A DNA stretch of 64,000 bases from Arthrobacter sp. SLBN-122 (GTDB lineage: Bacteria > Actinomycetota > Actinomycetes > Actinomycetales > Micrococcaceae). The translations under genes were made by a program, and so were the position numbers. Shown here in pieces: positions 1 through 8,025 of this stretch. Within the stretch, counting starts at the first letter, position 1. Every line of letters starts with the position of its first letter. The notes under the pieces were generated by a model that was given only the letters and a program-made list of their open reading frames with translations, was not told where the DNA came from and ran no database searches. Location: positions 2,666,001 through 2,730,000 of the forward strand of contig NZ_VFMS01000001.1 in the NCBI RefSeq assembly GCF_006715165.1, given 5' to 3'.

Positions 1-681
1 TCGGACGGCGAGCGCCACCTCGCCGGCGTCGAGGGGCAGCTTGGAAACCTTGGTGGCGACGTCGGACAGCTGTTCCAAGGGGCGCATGGTCCGGCGGATC
101 AACGCGGTGCCAACCAGGCCGATCAGGACCAGCCCGCCCAGCGAGACCAGCACCATGGTGAGCACCAGTGAGGCTTCGGTGGCTTTCTTCGTGGCCAACG
201 GAAGGCCGGTGATCACCACGTCGCCGTACGGCGTCTCGGTGGCCATCAGCCGGTAATCGCCGTTGGACAGCTGGCGGTCCACCGGCACGCCGTTATGGGG
301 AAGCGCCTGCAGGGCCGCCACATCCGAGGAAGTCAGGGCCGTGCGGGTGGCGTCGGAGGACAGGAAGCCTGCCTCCCGGCTGATCTGGCCGTTGATCACG
401 CGTGCGTTGAGCGTGCCCACGCTTTGGCCGCGCGCATCGAGCGGGTCAGGCCGCCCGGAAGGGTTGCCTTCCGGCGGCCGCCCGCGGGAAGCCTGCATCA
501 GCTGGTTGTCCAGCTGGTTGGTGAGGACCACGTCCATGGAGGCGTAGCTGACCACGCCGATGGCGCCCGAGATGGCGACCAGCAGGGCCATGGACAGCAG
601 GATCAGGCGGGTGCGGAGGTGCCAGGTGGAGGGGTTGAACCAGGACCGGCCGGTGGGCCGGGGGACACCGGAAAGAGACAC
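1..681 (-). CDS. Sensor histidine kinase, N-terminal part (cut by window edge)
   Basis: This is the sensor half of a two-component system. The 227 visible residues show a first membrane helix at about 25-46, an extracytoplasmic sensor region at about 47-168, a second helix at about 171-194 and the beginning of a HAMP linker (RRTMRPLEQLSDVA). The dimerisation and ATP-binding domains lie beyond position 1. The GTG start at 681 has AAGGA 6 nt upstream. It follows the response regulator by 13 bp on the same strand, so the two are surely co-transcribed. The signal sensed cannot be read from the sequence. Confidence 0.9.
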   Translation of the reverse strand, partial: MSLSGVPRPTGRSWFNPSTWHLRTRLILLSMALLVAISGAIGVVSYASMDVVLTNQLDNQLMQASRGRPPEGNPSGRPDPLDARGQSVGTLNARVINGQISREAGFLSSDATRTALTSSDVAALQALPHNGVPVDRQLSNGDYRLMATETPYGDVVITGLPLATKKATEASLVLTMVLVSLGGLVLIGLVGTALIRRTMRPLEQLSDVATKVSKLPLDAGEVALAVR

Positions 682-694
682 GCGTTTCCTTTGG

Positions 695-1435
695 CTAGTC
701 TGCAGGCTTGATGACGTAGCCCGCCCCGCGCACGGTGTGGATCATCGGCGGATGATTGGCTTCGATCTTCTTGCGCAGGTAGGAAATGTACAGTTCCACG
801 ATGTTCGCCTGGCCGCCGAAGTCGTAATCCCACACATGGTCCAGGATCTGGGCCTTGCTGACCACGCGCTTGGGATTCTCCATCAGGTAGCGGAGCAGCT
901 CGAACTGGGTTGCCGTCAGCTGGATCCCTTCCCCGGCACGGGTAACTTCCCGGGTATCCACATTGAGCACCAGGTCGCCCACCACCAGTTCGGCGGTATC
1001 CATGGCGGCCACTCCGGAACGCTGGACCAGGCGGTGCAGGCGCAGCAGGACTTCCTCCATGCTGAAGGGTTTGGTGACGTAGTCGTCCCCGCCCGCGGCC
1101 AGTCCCACGATGCGGTCCTGGACGTCGTCCTTGGCTGTCAGGAAGAGCGCAGGCACCTCCGGCGCAAAGGCGCGGATCCTGCCCAGCAGCTCCACGCCGT
1201 CGAACCCCGGCAGCATGACGTCCAGCACCAGGACATCCGGATGGAAGTCCTTGGCTAGCTTCACGGCAGCGGGTCCGTCCGCGGCCACGGCCACAGACCA
1301 GCCCGCCATGCGCAGGCCCATGCTCATGAGTTCGGACAGGCTCGGTTCGTCATCCACCACCAGGGCACGGATAGGGGAGCCGTCCGGGTGGGTGAGCTGG
1401 GGAAGGTTGTTGGTCATGGAGTGCGGGGATGCCAT
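695..1435 (-). CDS. OmpR/PhoB-family response regulator
   Basis: DNA-binding response regulator of 246 residues and cytoplasmic partner of the downstream kinase. The receiver domain has acidic residues D28-D29, the phospho-acceptor D72 in LVLDVMLPG and the TKPF lysine. The C-terminal half is a winged helix ending TVRGAGYVIKP, typical of OmpR/PhoB proteins. I chose the ATG at 1435 because GGAGAG lies 7 nt upstream; the frame stays open further upstream. The gene diverges from the membrane protein at 1664, a plausible target. It resembles MprA/TcrX-type actinobacterial regulators, but I cannot name it. Confidence 0.93.
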   Translation of the reverse strand: MASPHSMTNNLPQLTHPDGSPIRALVVDDEPSLSELMSMGLRMAGWSVAVAADGPAAVKLAKDFHPDVLVLDVMLPGFDGVELLGRIRAFAPEVPALFLTAKDDVQDRIVGLAAGGDDYVTKPFSMEEVLLRLHRLVQRSGVAAMDTAELVVGDLVLNVDTREVTRAGEGIQLTATQFELLRYLMENPKRVVSKAQILDHVWDYDFGGQANIVELYISYLRKKIEANHPPMIHTVRGAGYVIKPAD

Positions 1436-1663
1436 GGGACAACTCTCCGATCTGTCGGTTTGCCAAGGCTTTGCCATTGCTGTGTTCCAGCTGTGAGGTC
1501 CAGCCTAGCCACCGGGGACGGAGGCAGCCGCTGGGCCTGCCCCCGCGGGCCCGGCAGGTCACAGGCTGGCTTGGCCTGCCGCACAGCCCCTGCACAGCCT
1601 GGCGGCAGAGCTTGTGGGGACAACAGCATCACCACCATCAGTTCCGACCTTTTGGAGAAAGCC

Positions 1664-2514
1664 ATGGATCAGCAAGACGACCACGCCGTACCCCCGGCCT
1701 CCGGGCAAAAGAACCAGCCGGCTCCTGTCTGGGGCGGAGCAGCTGACGGCGCCACCGGCCCTGACAATGCCGCAGGGTGGGGCACGACGCCGACAGACGG
1801 CCAGGTGCCCAACGCCGGCACGGGCTGGGGCGCACCACAGCAGTACCCCGCCGGCGCTTCCTCCCGTTCCGGGAAAGGGAACTGGACGGCGAAGAAAGGT
1901 GTACTGGTGGGCGGCGTGGCGGTGGTTGTGGCTGCCGCAGCCGGTGCCGGTGCATACGCGGCCGGAAACGGGACGGCTGCTGCTTCCACGAACAACGGCG
2001 TGGGCACCGGTGCCACCGGCCAGTCCGGAACGGGAGGGCAAAGCGGCATGACCGGGCAGGGCGGCATGACGGGGCCGGGCGGCCAAGGCGGCGTGGACGG
2101 CGGCATGGCCGGCGGCACGGGGATGGACGGTGGCCCGGGGGCCTGGGGGATGGGTTCGGCGGCTCTGAACGCAGCCGTCCATTCCAATACGTGGTTCTCC
2201 AGGACTCAAGCTATGTGGCCATGGCCGGCCAGACAGGCACCGTCACGGAGGTCTCCGCCACCTCCCTGACCGTCAAAAGCGAGGACGGCTTTTCCCGGAC
2301 CTATGCGGTGGGTTCCGATGTGCAGGTGATGCAGGGAATGCGGCAGCGGGGCAGCGGGACCGCTTCCAGTTCGCTCAGCCTGTCCACCGTGACCACCGGA
2401 GCCACCGTCCGCGTGACAGCGCTGAGGGATTCGGACACCTACACTGCGCAGACCATCCAACTGGCAACGGCCGGTTCCGGCACAGTCCCGGCCCCGGGCA
2501 CCAGCAGCAACTGA
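1664..2514 (+). pseudogene. Membrane-anchored protein with DUF5666-like beta domain, broken by a 1-nt deletion
   Basis: The ATG at 1664 has GGAGAAA just upstream. The first reading frame gives a Pro/Gly-rich cytoplasmic head, one membrane helix (KGVLVGGVAVVVAAAAGAG) and a Gly/Met-rich linker, then runs past the conserved part to a stop at 2269. The continuation (YVVLQDSSYVAMAGQTG, then TVTEVSATSLTVKSEDGFSR, to the stop at 2514) lies in another frame. Adding one base between 2185 and 2186 restores HSEYVVLQDSSYVAM. It diverges from the response regulator at 1435, and such proteins are often partners or targets of the neighbouring system. Whether this is true decay or a sequencing error is unknown. 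Confidence 0.75.
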
Positions 2515-2594
2515 CACGCACAGCCAATGCTTGTGCCCCCTGCGATGGGCAGCGCAGGCCGTTCAAACCCAAAAAATCGGCAGAGGACGGGACG

Positions 2595-2627
2595 TCGGCT
2601 GGACAGGAAGGGTCCCTGTCCGGCCGA
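2595..2627 (+). terminator. Hairpin after the frameshifted gene
   Basis: A 13-bp stem pairs TCGGCTGGACAGG with CCTGTCCGGCCGA, with one T-G wobble and a 7-nt loop. The U tract downstream is poor. It lies 80 bp after the stop at 2514. Confidence 0.55.
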
Positions 2628-3076
2628 TTCTATGTCAAACGGTTGAATTTCGGCGCAATTCGAAAAATTGAGGTTTCAGCAAAGAAAGTTCGGGGATTGA
2701 GGAGATGCAAGCCCCTTTTCCGGATAAGCAGCAAAGAAATTTCACTCTTCCGAAATAGTGATCTGCGGCACAATTCCACGTTTTGTCTCACGATGCGGAC
2801 GATCCGGTCCATTGTTACTTGCAAGTTCGCATTGTTACGCTGCACACTTCCAATGTGAACAAGAACTCAACAGCACCTGCAGCCGCAGAATATTGGCCCA
2901 GCACATCAGCTGCTGCCGACATGCGCTGTTGTCGAATGCACGCCTGACCTTCCCACCCACCGAAGTTCTTAGGCATTCGCCCCCAAGCCCAGCGTCGGGC
3001 GCCCCTCCCCGGTCCGCTGACGGGGAAGCCAGCATTCGAGCCGCGAAGACGGCCATTCACATTGAGGTAACCACAC
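2628..3076 (+). promoter_or_regulatory. AT-rich non-coding leader before the winged-helix gene
   Basis: There is no credible gene in this stretch. From about 2628 to 2870 the composition is close to half AT, far from the surrounding DNA. It contains CATTGTTAC twice (2810-2818 and 2830-2838), start to start 20 bp apart, about two helical turns. The weak Shine-Dalgarno GAGG for the gene at 3077 is at the right edge. I read it as a promoter and binding region; no specific regulator can be named. Confidence 0.4.
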
Positions 3077-3943
3077 ATGTCAGTTGCATCCGGATACGTC
3101 CACATCTCAGTCCGTAACGCCGCCAAGGCAGGACAGCCCTCCGGTCTTCGTCCCGGCTTCGCTCCCCGCCCGTCGCTTGCTCCCTCCACGTCCGGCAGCA
3201 GCTTCCCCGGCCAGGGTTTCGCCCCGCAGGGATACAACCCCAACTCCTACGGCCAGCTCCGTGCCGTGCACCCCGCAGAGTCCGCACCCGTTACCGCCCC
3301 TACCCCTGTGGTGGCCGGTCCAAACGCAGTCCGCCCGGTAGCCAACGAGAACGTGGCCCGCGGCTTCGTCCTCTACATGGGCATCGACGAGGAGACCGCA
3401 GCAGCAGCCGGAACCTCCATCGCCAAGCTCGCACAGGAAATCCGTGCCTACGCCCAGTCGCTGGTCTCCGGCGCCGAGAGCTACGCCGCCGTGGCAGTAG
3501 CCCCCGCCGGCACCCCCGGTTCCGCTCTCGACGTCGTCCGTTCCACCTTCGGCGACCCCACCGTCAACTCCCGCCAGCGCACCGAAACCCCGCGCGCTGC
3601 CCAGCCGCAGGAACCGCGCCCCTCCGGCGTGCTCATCGACCTCGCCCGGCGCGAAGTCCACCTCGACGGCGAATCCCTGAACCTGACCTTCAAGGAGTTC
3701 GAGCTCCTCAACTACCTCGTCGAAAACGGCACCCGCACCGTTGGCCGCGACGAGCTCCTCGAAGGACTCTGGCGCAACGCCGAAGAAGTGCCCAACGAGC
3801 GCACCATCGACGTCCACATCCGCCGCCTCCGCTCCAAGCTCGGCCGCCTCGCCAATACCGTCCGCACCGTCCGCGGCCAGGGCTACCGGTTCTACGAGCA
3901 CCCGGAAGTTGTTGTCTGGGCCGCTCCGGAGTACTCGATCTAG
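3077..3943 (+). CDS. Orphan winged-helix DNA-binding protein (OmpR-type C-terminus, no receiver)
   Basis: 288 residues. The last 100 (about 185-280) are an OmpR/PhoB-type winged helix: GVLIDLARREVHLDGESL, FKEFELLNYLVENG, ERTIDVHIRRLRSKLG, VRTVRGQGYRFYE. No receiver domain precedes it. Instead there is a Pro/Ala/Ser-rich low-complexity stretch (about 20-95) and a small region around NVARGFVLYMGIDEETAAAAG that I cannot assign. It is therefore probably a transcription factor controlled by something other than phosphorylation. No kinase is adjacent. A strong hairpin follows. Confidence 0.85.
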   Translation: MSVASGYVHISVRNAAKAGQPSGLRPGFAPRPSLAPSTSGSSFPGQGFAPQGYNPNSYGQLRAVHPAESAPVTAPTPVVAGPNAVRPVANENVARGFVLYMGIDEETAAAAGTSIAKLAQEIRAYAQSLVSGAESYAAVAVAPAGTPGSALDVVRSTFGDPTVNSRQRTETPRAAQPQEPRPSGVLIDLARREVHLDGESLNLTFKEFELLNYLVENGTRTVGRDELLEGLWRNAEEVPNERTIDVHIRRLRSKLGRLANTVRTVRGQGYRFYEHPEVVVWAAPEYSI

Positions 3944-3960
3944 TCTTGATCTTCGGTCGA

Positions 3961-3989
3961 AAGGCGCCTGCCCCCCTGGTGGGCGCCTT
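3961..3989 (+). terminator. Terminator of the winged-helix gene
   Basis: Perfect 8-bp stem AAGGCGCC/GGCGCCTT with a 13-nt loop, 17 bp after the stop codon at 3943. The following TTCGCTTTCG is only moderately U-rich. Confidence 0.6.
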
Positions 3990-4006
3990 CGCTTTCGCGA
4001 GGCATC

Positions 4007-4087
4007 CTTCGGCGCCTGCGCTCGTTCCGCCCCACCGCCTCCCTCGCCTCGCAAGCTCGGCCAGGGAACCCGGGCGGCGTGGGCCCA
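4007..4087 (+). repeat. Dispersed intergenic repeat, copy A
   Basis: This stretch shares a core with two other places in the window (14681-14745 on the minus strand and 55410-55491). The common features are CTTCG at the left end, CGCCCCA, a CCTCGCAAGCTCG core flanked by imperfectly pairing CCCTCGCC/GGCCAGGG arms, AGGGAACC, and a terminal GTGGGCCCA. It lies between a gene terminator and sixA. I see no coding capacity. Confidence 0.7.
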
Positions 4088-4327
4088 GCCATAACGGCGC
4101 TGTCGGGACATCCCGCCTTTCAACGTCGGGGCTCTCCGGGCGCTGTGCCTACGCGGCTGCACGTTCCTCGTGTCACTGTGGGCACGTTTTCGGGCTGTTG
4201 TCTGCTGCCGGGGTCCGGGATTCCGCCAATTTTGTTTTTGCTGGTGCCTAAAGCGTGCTTGGCGTGACGTTCTCCGGCCAAGGAACTGTGCGCTTCCTCG
4301 TGCTTTTGCTGGCGCTAGGCTTGGGCC

Positions 4328-4855
4328 ATGAGTTCGCACCATGTCCGACGCCTTGTGATCATGCGGCACGCCAAGGCCGACTGGCCCGGCGGGGTGGCCG
4401 ACCATGAGCGGCCACTCGAAGAGCGCGGGCACCGGGAAGCGCCGCTGGCCGGGCGCTGGCTGCTCAAGCACAACATCATCCCGGACTTCATCCTGTGCTC
4501 CAGCGCCCTGCGCACCCGTCAGACCTGCACCTGGGTCTGCTCCGAACTCGGCGACAAGGCCCCCACCCCCAAGCTCGAAGACGGACTCTATGCGGCGTCG
4601 GCCCTCCGGATGCTCACCGTGGTCAACCACGTGCCGGACACCGTGACCACGCTGATGCTGATCGCGCACCTGCCCGGCGTGCAGGACCTGGTTATGCACC
4701 TGGCCTCTCGCGATTCCGACCACGACGCCTACATGGACGCCGCCACCCGCTTTCCCACCAATGCGCTCACGGTCCTGGAGACGGAGAAACCGTGGGCGGA
4801 ACTCGACGGCCAGGATGCCCGGATCATGCGGTTCGCGGTGCCCCGGGGCCACTAG
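4328..4855 (+). CDS. sixA: SixA-type histidine phosphatase
   Basis: Branch-1 histidine phosphatase superfamily protein of 175 residues. The RHAKADWP motif carries the nucleophilic His (the SixA form of RHG), CSSALRTRQT follows and AHLPGVQDL carries the second catalytic His. SixA proteins dephosphorylate phosphohistidine, classically on histidine phosphotransfer proteins; the substrate here is unknown. A TAGGCT hexamer ends 6 nt before the ATG, so the transcript may be leaderless. The 3' end overlaps the convergent LysR gene by 32 bp. Confidence 0.88.
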   Translation: MSSHHVRRLVIMRHAKADWPGGVADHERPLEERGHREAPLAGRWLLKHNIIPDFILCSSALRTRQTCTWVCSELGDKAPTPKLEDGLYAASALRMLTVVNHVPDTVTTLMLIAHLPGVQDLVMHLASRDSDHDAYMDAATRFPTNALTVLETEKPWAELDGQDARIMRFAVPRGH

Positions 4856-5807
4856 ATACAGGCCCACTAGACAGAGCCGCACTGGCGCCCGTCCCACCGG
4901 TCCCGGTCCCACTGCCCGCGATCTCCCGCAGAAGTCCCGCCACGTGCCTGATGCCGGGGCTGGCCGTCATGGTCCTGCGGTGGACGAGTCCCACTTGCCG
5001 CGCCTGGACCGGATTGACCACTGGAATGGCGACGACGTCCGGAGGCAGCGCCGGGCGGCCCAGGCGCGGCACGAGCGCTACAGCCACCCCCTGCTCCACG
5101 AAAGCGATATGCGTCGCAAAATCGGGGTCGTAAACCCTGATGTCGGGGACGCGTCCCAGGTCGGCGAAGATCCGCAGCAGGGCTTCGTTGCAGATCGCTC
5201 CTGCCGGCGTGCTGATCCACCGCTCGTCCACGAGCTGTGCGGGTTCAACCTCCGGCTGCTGGGCGAGCGGATGCCCGCTGTGGACCAGGACGTCCGCCAC
5301 GTCCTCGCACAGCCACTCCAGCGTGAGGTGCTCCGGGATGACCAACGGCACGGAATTCCAGTTGTGCACCAGGCCCAGGTCTGCTTCGCCGTTGGCGACC
5401 CTGGCCACGGCCTCGCGCGGGTCCTCGGCCAGGACGGAAATATCCAGCGCTGCCCCCGATTGCCCAACCTGGGCCAATAGGGGGCCCACTAACCCCCGGC
5501 AGGCAGTGGAAAAGGAAACCACCCGCAGGCTGCCGCTGGGCTTGGCAGGGTCGGCCATCAGCGTGGACTCCAGCTCCTCCAGCTCCGCGAGGATGCGCCG
5601 CCCATAAGCAGCCAGGGCCAGTCCGCGCTCGGTCAGCAGGACTCCGCGGCCCCGGCGTTCCAGGACAGCGAAGCCGCCCTCTTTCTCCAGCTTCTTCACC
5701 TGCTGGGAGACGGCTGACGGGCTGAACCCCATGGCTTCCGCGGCGGCAATGACGGTGCCGTGCTGCTCAATGGCCGCGAGCGCCCGCAAGGACCCTATGT
5801 CGATCAT
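4824..5807 (-). CDS. LysR-family transcriptional regulator
   Basis: 327 residues from the ATG at 5807. The N-terminal helix-turn-helix is classic LysR (LRALAAIEQHGTVIAAAEAM, then GFSPSAVSQQVKKLEKE), followed by a substrate-binding effector domain and a low-complexity Gly/Thr/Ser tail. The start is placed by family alignment at MIDIGSL; the frame continues upstream but that region has no family features. It diverges from the EamA exporter at 5880 with a 72-bp shared promoter region holding ATGAAGCA (5806-5813) and its inverse TGCTTCAT (5848-5855). It probably controls that exporter, as is common for LysR/DMT pairs. The effector is unknown. Confidence 0.92.
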   Translation of the reverse strand: MIDIGSLRALAAIEQHGTVIAAAEAMGFSPSAVSQQVKKLEKEGGFAVLERRGRGVLLTERGLALAAYGRRILAELEELESTLMADPAKPSGSLRVVSFSTACRGLVGPLLAQVGQSGAALDISVLAEDPREAVARVANGEADLGLVHNWNSVPLVIPEHLTLEWLCEDVADVLVHSGHPLAQQPEVEPAQLVDERWISTPAGAICNEALLRIFADLGRVPDIRVYDPDFATHIAFVEQGVAVALVPRLGRPALPPDVVAIPVVNPVQARQVGLVHRRTMTASPGIRHVAGLLREIAGSGTGTGGTGASAALSSGPVSSGPGAPRTA

Positions 5808-5879
5808 GAAGCAAAGGTACATGATTGAACGCCGAATAAGGCGCTGGTGCTTCATTTGCCGCTCTGCCAGAGTAGGAGC

Positions 5880-6881
5880 GTGAGCTTCCGCGATTCCCTC
5901 CTTGCCCTTCTCGTCGCCCTGCTGTGGGGCCTGAACTTTGTGGCCATCGACATCGGACTCCACGCGGGCGGCCAGAACTTTCCACCCCTGTTGTTCGTTG
6001 CGCTCCGCTTCGTCCTGGTGGTTGTCCCCTGGATCTTCTTCGTCAGGAAACCGGAGGTGGGCTGGAAGGCCATTGTCGGCGTCGGACTTTTCATGAGTGC
6101 CGGCCAGTTCGGCCTCCTCTACCTGGCCATGGCGCTCGGCATGCCGGCGGGTCTCGCGTCGCTGGTCCTGCAGGCGCAGGTGCTGCTGACCGTCCTGCTT
6201 GCCGCTGTGTTCCTGAACGAACGGCCAGCCATGCGCCAGCTGGCAGGTGTTGGGCTGGGCGTTGCAGGACTCGCCCTGGTGGCCGTGGGGCGCAGCGCGG
6301 TGGCACCGCTCCTGCCGCTGGTCATCGTCCTGGCGGCAGCGCTGTCCTGGGCGGCCGGAAACGTCATCGCCCGGAAGGCCAGGGCCGCCTCAGGCCTGGG
6401 GCTGGTGGTCTGGTCGGGCGCCGTGGTGCCGCTCCCGCTGGGAGCATTGTCGGTGCTGGTTGACGGGCCGGGCCAGGTCTGGACCTCGCTGTCCACTGTC
6501 CAGATGCCCACCATGCTCAGCGCCCTGTACACCGCTGTTTTCGCCTCGCTGGTGGGCTACGGAATCTGGAACCGGCTCCTGGCCAGCCACCCGTCGTCGG
6601 CCGTTGTTCCGTTTACCCTGCTGGTCCCGGTGGTGGGAATGAGCGCTGCCTGGCTGGTCCTCGCGGAAGTGCCGTCGCCAACGGAACTGGCGGGCGGGCT
6701 GCTCCTCCTGGGCGGCGTGGCGACGGCGGTGCTCACCGGGGCAGGAGCGCGGCGTCAGCGGCGGGAGGCCGAGCCGCTGCCGGACCTGGGGGCCGGCCGG
6801 GCTGAGGGTGGAGCGGACGACGGCGGGCGCTTGGCCGGCGGGGAGCCGGCGGGCGGGGTGCGGGTGACGGAAGTCCGTTGA
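5880..6881 (+). CDS. EamA/DMT-family transporter
   Basis: Inner-membrane drug/metabolite exporter-type protein with two EamA repeats and about ten hydrophobic segments. WGLNFVAIDIGL opens repeat one; VIVLAAALSWAAGNVIARKA opens repeat two. Members often export amino acids or metabolites; the substrate here is not predictable. I chose the GTG at 5880 because MSFRDSLLALLVALLWG fits the family; a GTG at 5847 is possible. The C-terminus has an unusual hydrophilic tail of about 45 residues that overlaps, antisense, 127 bp of the convergent gene. Confidence 0.9.
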   Translation: MSFRDSLLALLVALLWGLNFVAIDIGLHAGGQNFPPLLFVALRFVLVVVPWIFFVRKPEVGWKAIVGVGLFMSAGQFGLLYLAMALGMPAGLASLVLQAQVLLTVLLAAVFLNERPAMRQLAGVGLGVAGLALVAVGRSAVAPLLPLVIVLAAALSWAAGNVIARKARAASGLGLVVWSGAVVPLPLGALSVLVDGPGQVWTSLSTVQMPTMLSALYTAVFASLVGYGIWNRLLASHPSSAVVPFTLLVPVVGMSAAWLVLAEVPSPTELAGGLLLLGGVATAVLTGAGARRQRREAEPLPDLGAGRAEGGADDGGRLAGGEPAGGVRVTEVR

Positions 6882-7381
6882 CGGACTGCGGCTTGGCTGC
6901 CCGGGCGCGGGGCGGCAGTGCGCGCCGGCCGCGGACTCCCGCGCCGTGCGGCGGAAGGCCGGCGGCCCGCCGCGCTCCCTCCCCGTCCCGGCCACACGGC
7001 ACCCAGGAAGAGGATCCCGAAGGTTCCGGCCAGCGCACAGGCGGCACCGAGGAAATAGTTGTCGGGGTCGTCGGTGGGGAGTGGGGTGCCCAGGAAGGAG
7101 GACTGGCCGTCGAACGCGAGCTCCCATGTGCTGAGGAACGCCAGGGAAAAGCCGAGGGCAAGGGCAGTCCCGGCGCCGGCGGCCAGCAGGGCAAACCGCC
7201 GCCGTCGGAACAGGATCTCGGCAAGCGCTGCGAGGTAGGCCAGGCCCAGCACGCCGAGGAACGCCATGAACACCGGCTCGGCCAGTGTCATCGCCGTAAG
7301 GACCAGCAGCCCTGCTGCGACGATGCCGCAGATTACCGCGAACTTCCCGCTCTTCCCCGTATGGCGCATGTGCTCCATCAT
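6755..7381 (-). CDS. Small membrane protein with basic Pro/Ser/Ala tail, last gene of the YhgE operon
   Basis: 208 residues, unrecognised. Four hydrophobic segments fall in the first 130 residues (FAVICGIVAAGLLVLTAMTL, VFMAFLGVLGLAYLAALAEI, FALLAAGAGTALALGFSLAF, YFLGAACALAGTFGILFLGA). An 80-residue Arg/Pro/Ser/Ala-rich tail follows, probably disordered and cytoplasmic. The ATG at 7381 overlaps the TetR stop as ATGA, so it is translationally coupled to that operon. The tail region is antisense to the end of the EamA gene, and part of it may simply reflect reading through high-GC DNA. Confidence 0.7.
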   Translation of the reverse strand: MMEHMRHTGKSGKFAVICGIVAAGLLVLTAMTLAEPVFMAFLGVLGLAYLAALAEILFRRRRFALLAAGAGTALALGFSLAFLSTWELAFDGQSSFLGTPLPTDDPDNYFLGAACALAGTFGILFLGAVWPGRGGSAAGRRPSAARRGSPRPARTAAPRPGSQAAVRQRTSVTRTPPAGSPPAKRPPSSAPPSARPAPRSGSGSASRR

Positions 7382-8025
7382 CCCCGAGAAGCAGGTCCCT
7401 TGAGGACGTAGCCGCGCATGATGGCCATGATTGCTGCAACGCTCTGGTCACGTGTGCGCTCGGGGTTGTAGGTCTGCCGGTCCAGGCCCACCACGAAGCA
7501 GGCACCGAAGATGGCGGTCTCCAGGCTTCCCCTGGACACTGAACCGTCCACGGGGTAGGCCTCGGCCACACGTTCCACGGCCTGGCCGATCACTTCCAGG
7601 AGCTCGCCGCGCAGGACCGAGAAGGTGCCCTGCCACTCGCTGGGAATCCGCCAGTTCTCGCTGACCCACAGGCGGGCAAACGACGGGTACTCGGCCATGA
7701 AATCCATGGCCTGGCCAATCATCGCTTCCATGCCCAGCAAGGGGTCACGGCCGGTGCCTTCGCTGTCGGCGGCCTCGAGCAGCTGCGCCTTGAGGATGTC
7801 CACCCCATGCCGCAGCAGCTGCGCGATCAGCTCCGACTTGCTGCCGAAGTTGTAGTAGACGGTGCCCTTGGAAACGCCGGCAGCAGCAGCGATCTCGTCC
7901 ACCGTGACGCTTGCCGCCCCGCGCTCGCCGATCAGCTCCATGGAGGCGTCGAAGAGTTTCTGGCGGGTGGCGTTCGTGCGGGCGGGCCGGAGCCCTTTGG
8001 CAGCGGCCGTGGGTTCGGTGCTCAT
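7378..8025 (-). CDS. TetR/AcrR-family regulator
   Basis: 215 residues. The N-terminal helix-turn-helix (VTVDEIAAAAGVSKGTVYYN, then FGSKSELIAQLL) is textbook TetR; the ligand-binding C-terminal domain is less conserved. Its ATG overlaps the stop of the upstream YhgE/Pip gene (ATGA), and its stop overlaps the next start. It is therefore the third gene of a four-gene coupled operon whose promoter carries a palindromic operator at 10815-10832. Autoregulation is a strong inference. Its location inside the operon suggests that it senses the molecule its own membrane proteins handle. Confidence 0.94.
   Translation of the reverse strand: MSTEPTAAAKGLRPARTNATRQKLFDASMELIGERGAASVTVDEIAAAAGVSKGTVYYNFGSKSELIAQLLRHGVDILKAQLLEAADSEGTGRDPLLGMEAMIGQAMDFMAEYPSFARLWVSENWRIPSEWQGTFSVLRGELLEVIGQAVERVAEAYPVDGSVSRGSLETAIFGACFVVGLDRQTYNPERTRDQSVAAIMAIMRGYVLKGPASRG

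Noticed and set aside
3107..4912. A 601-residue open frame on the minus strand
   Set aside because: It runs antisense to the winged-helix gene and sixA and has no family features; it is a high-GC shadow.
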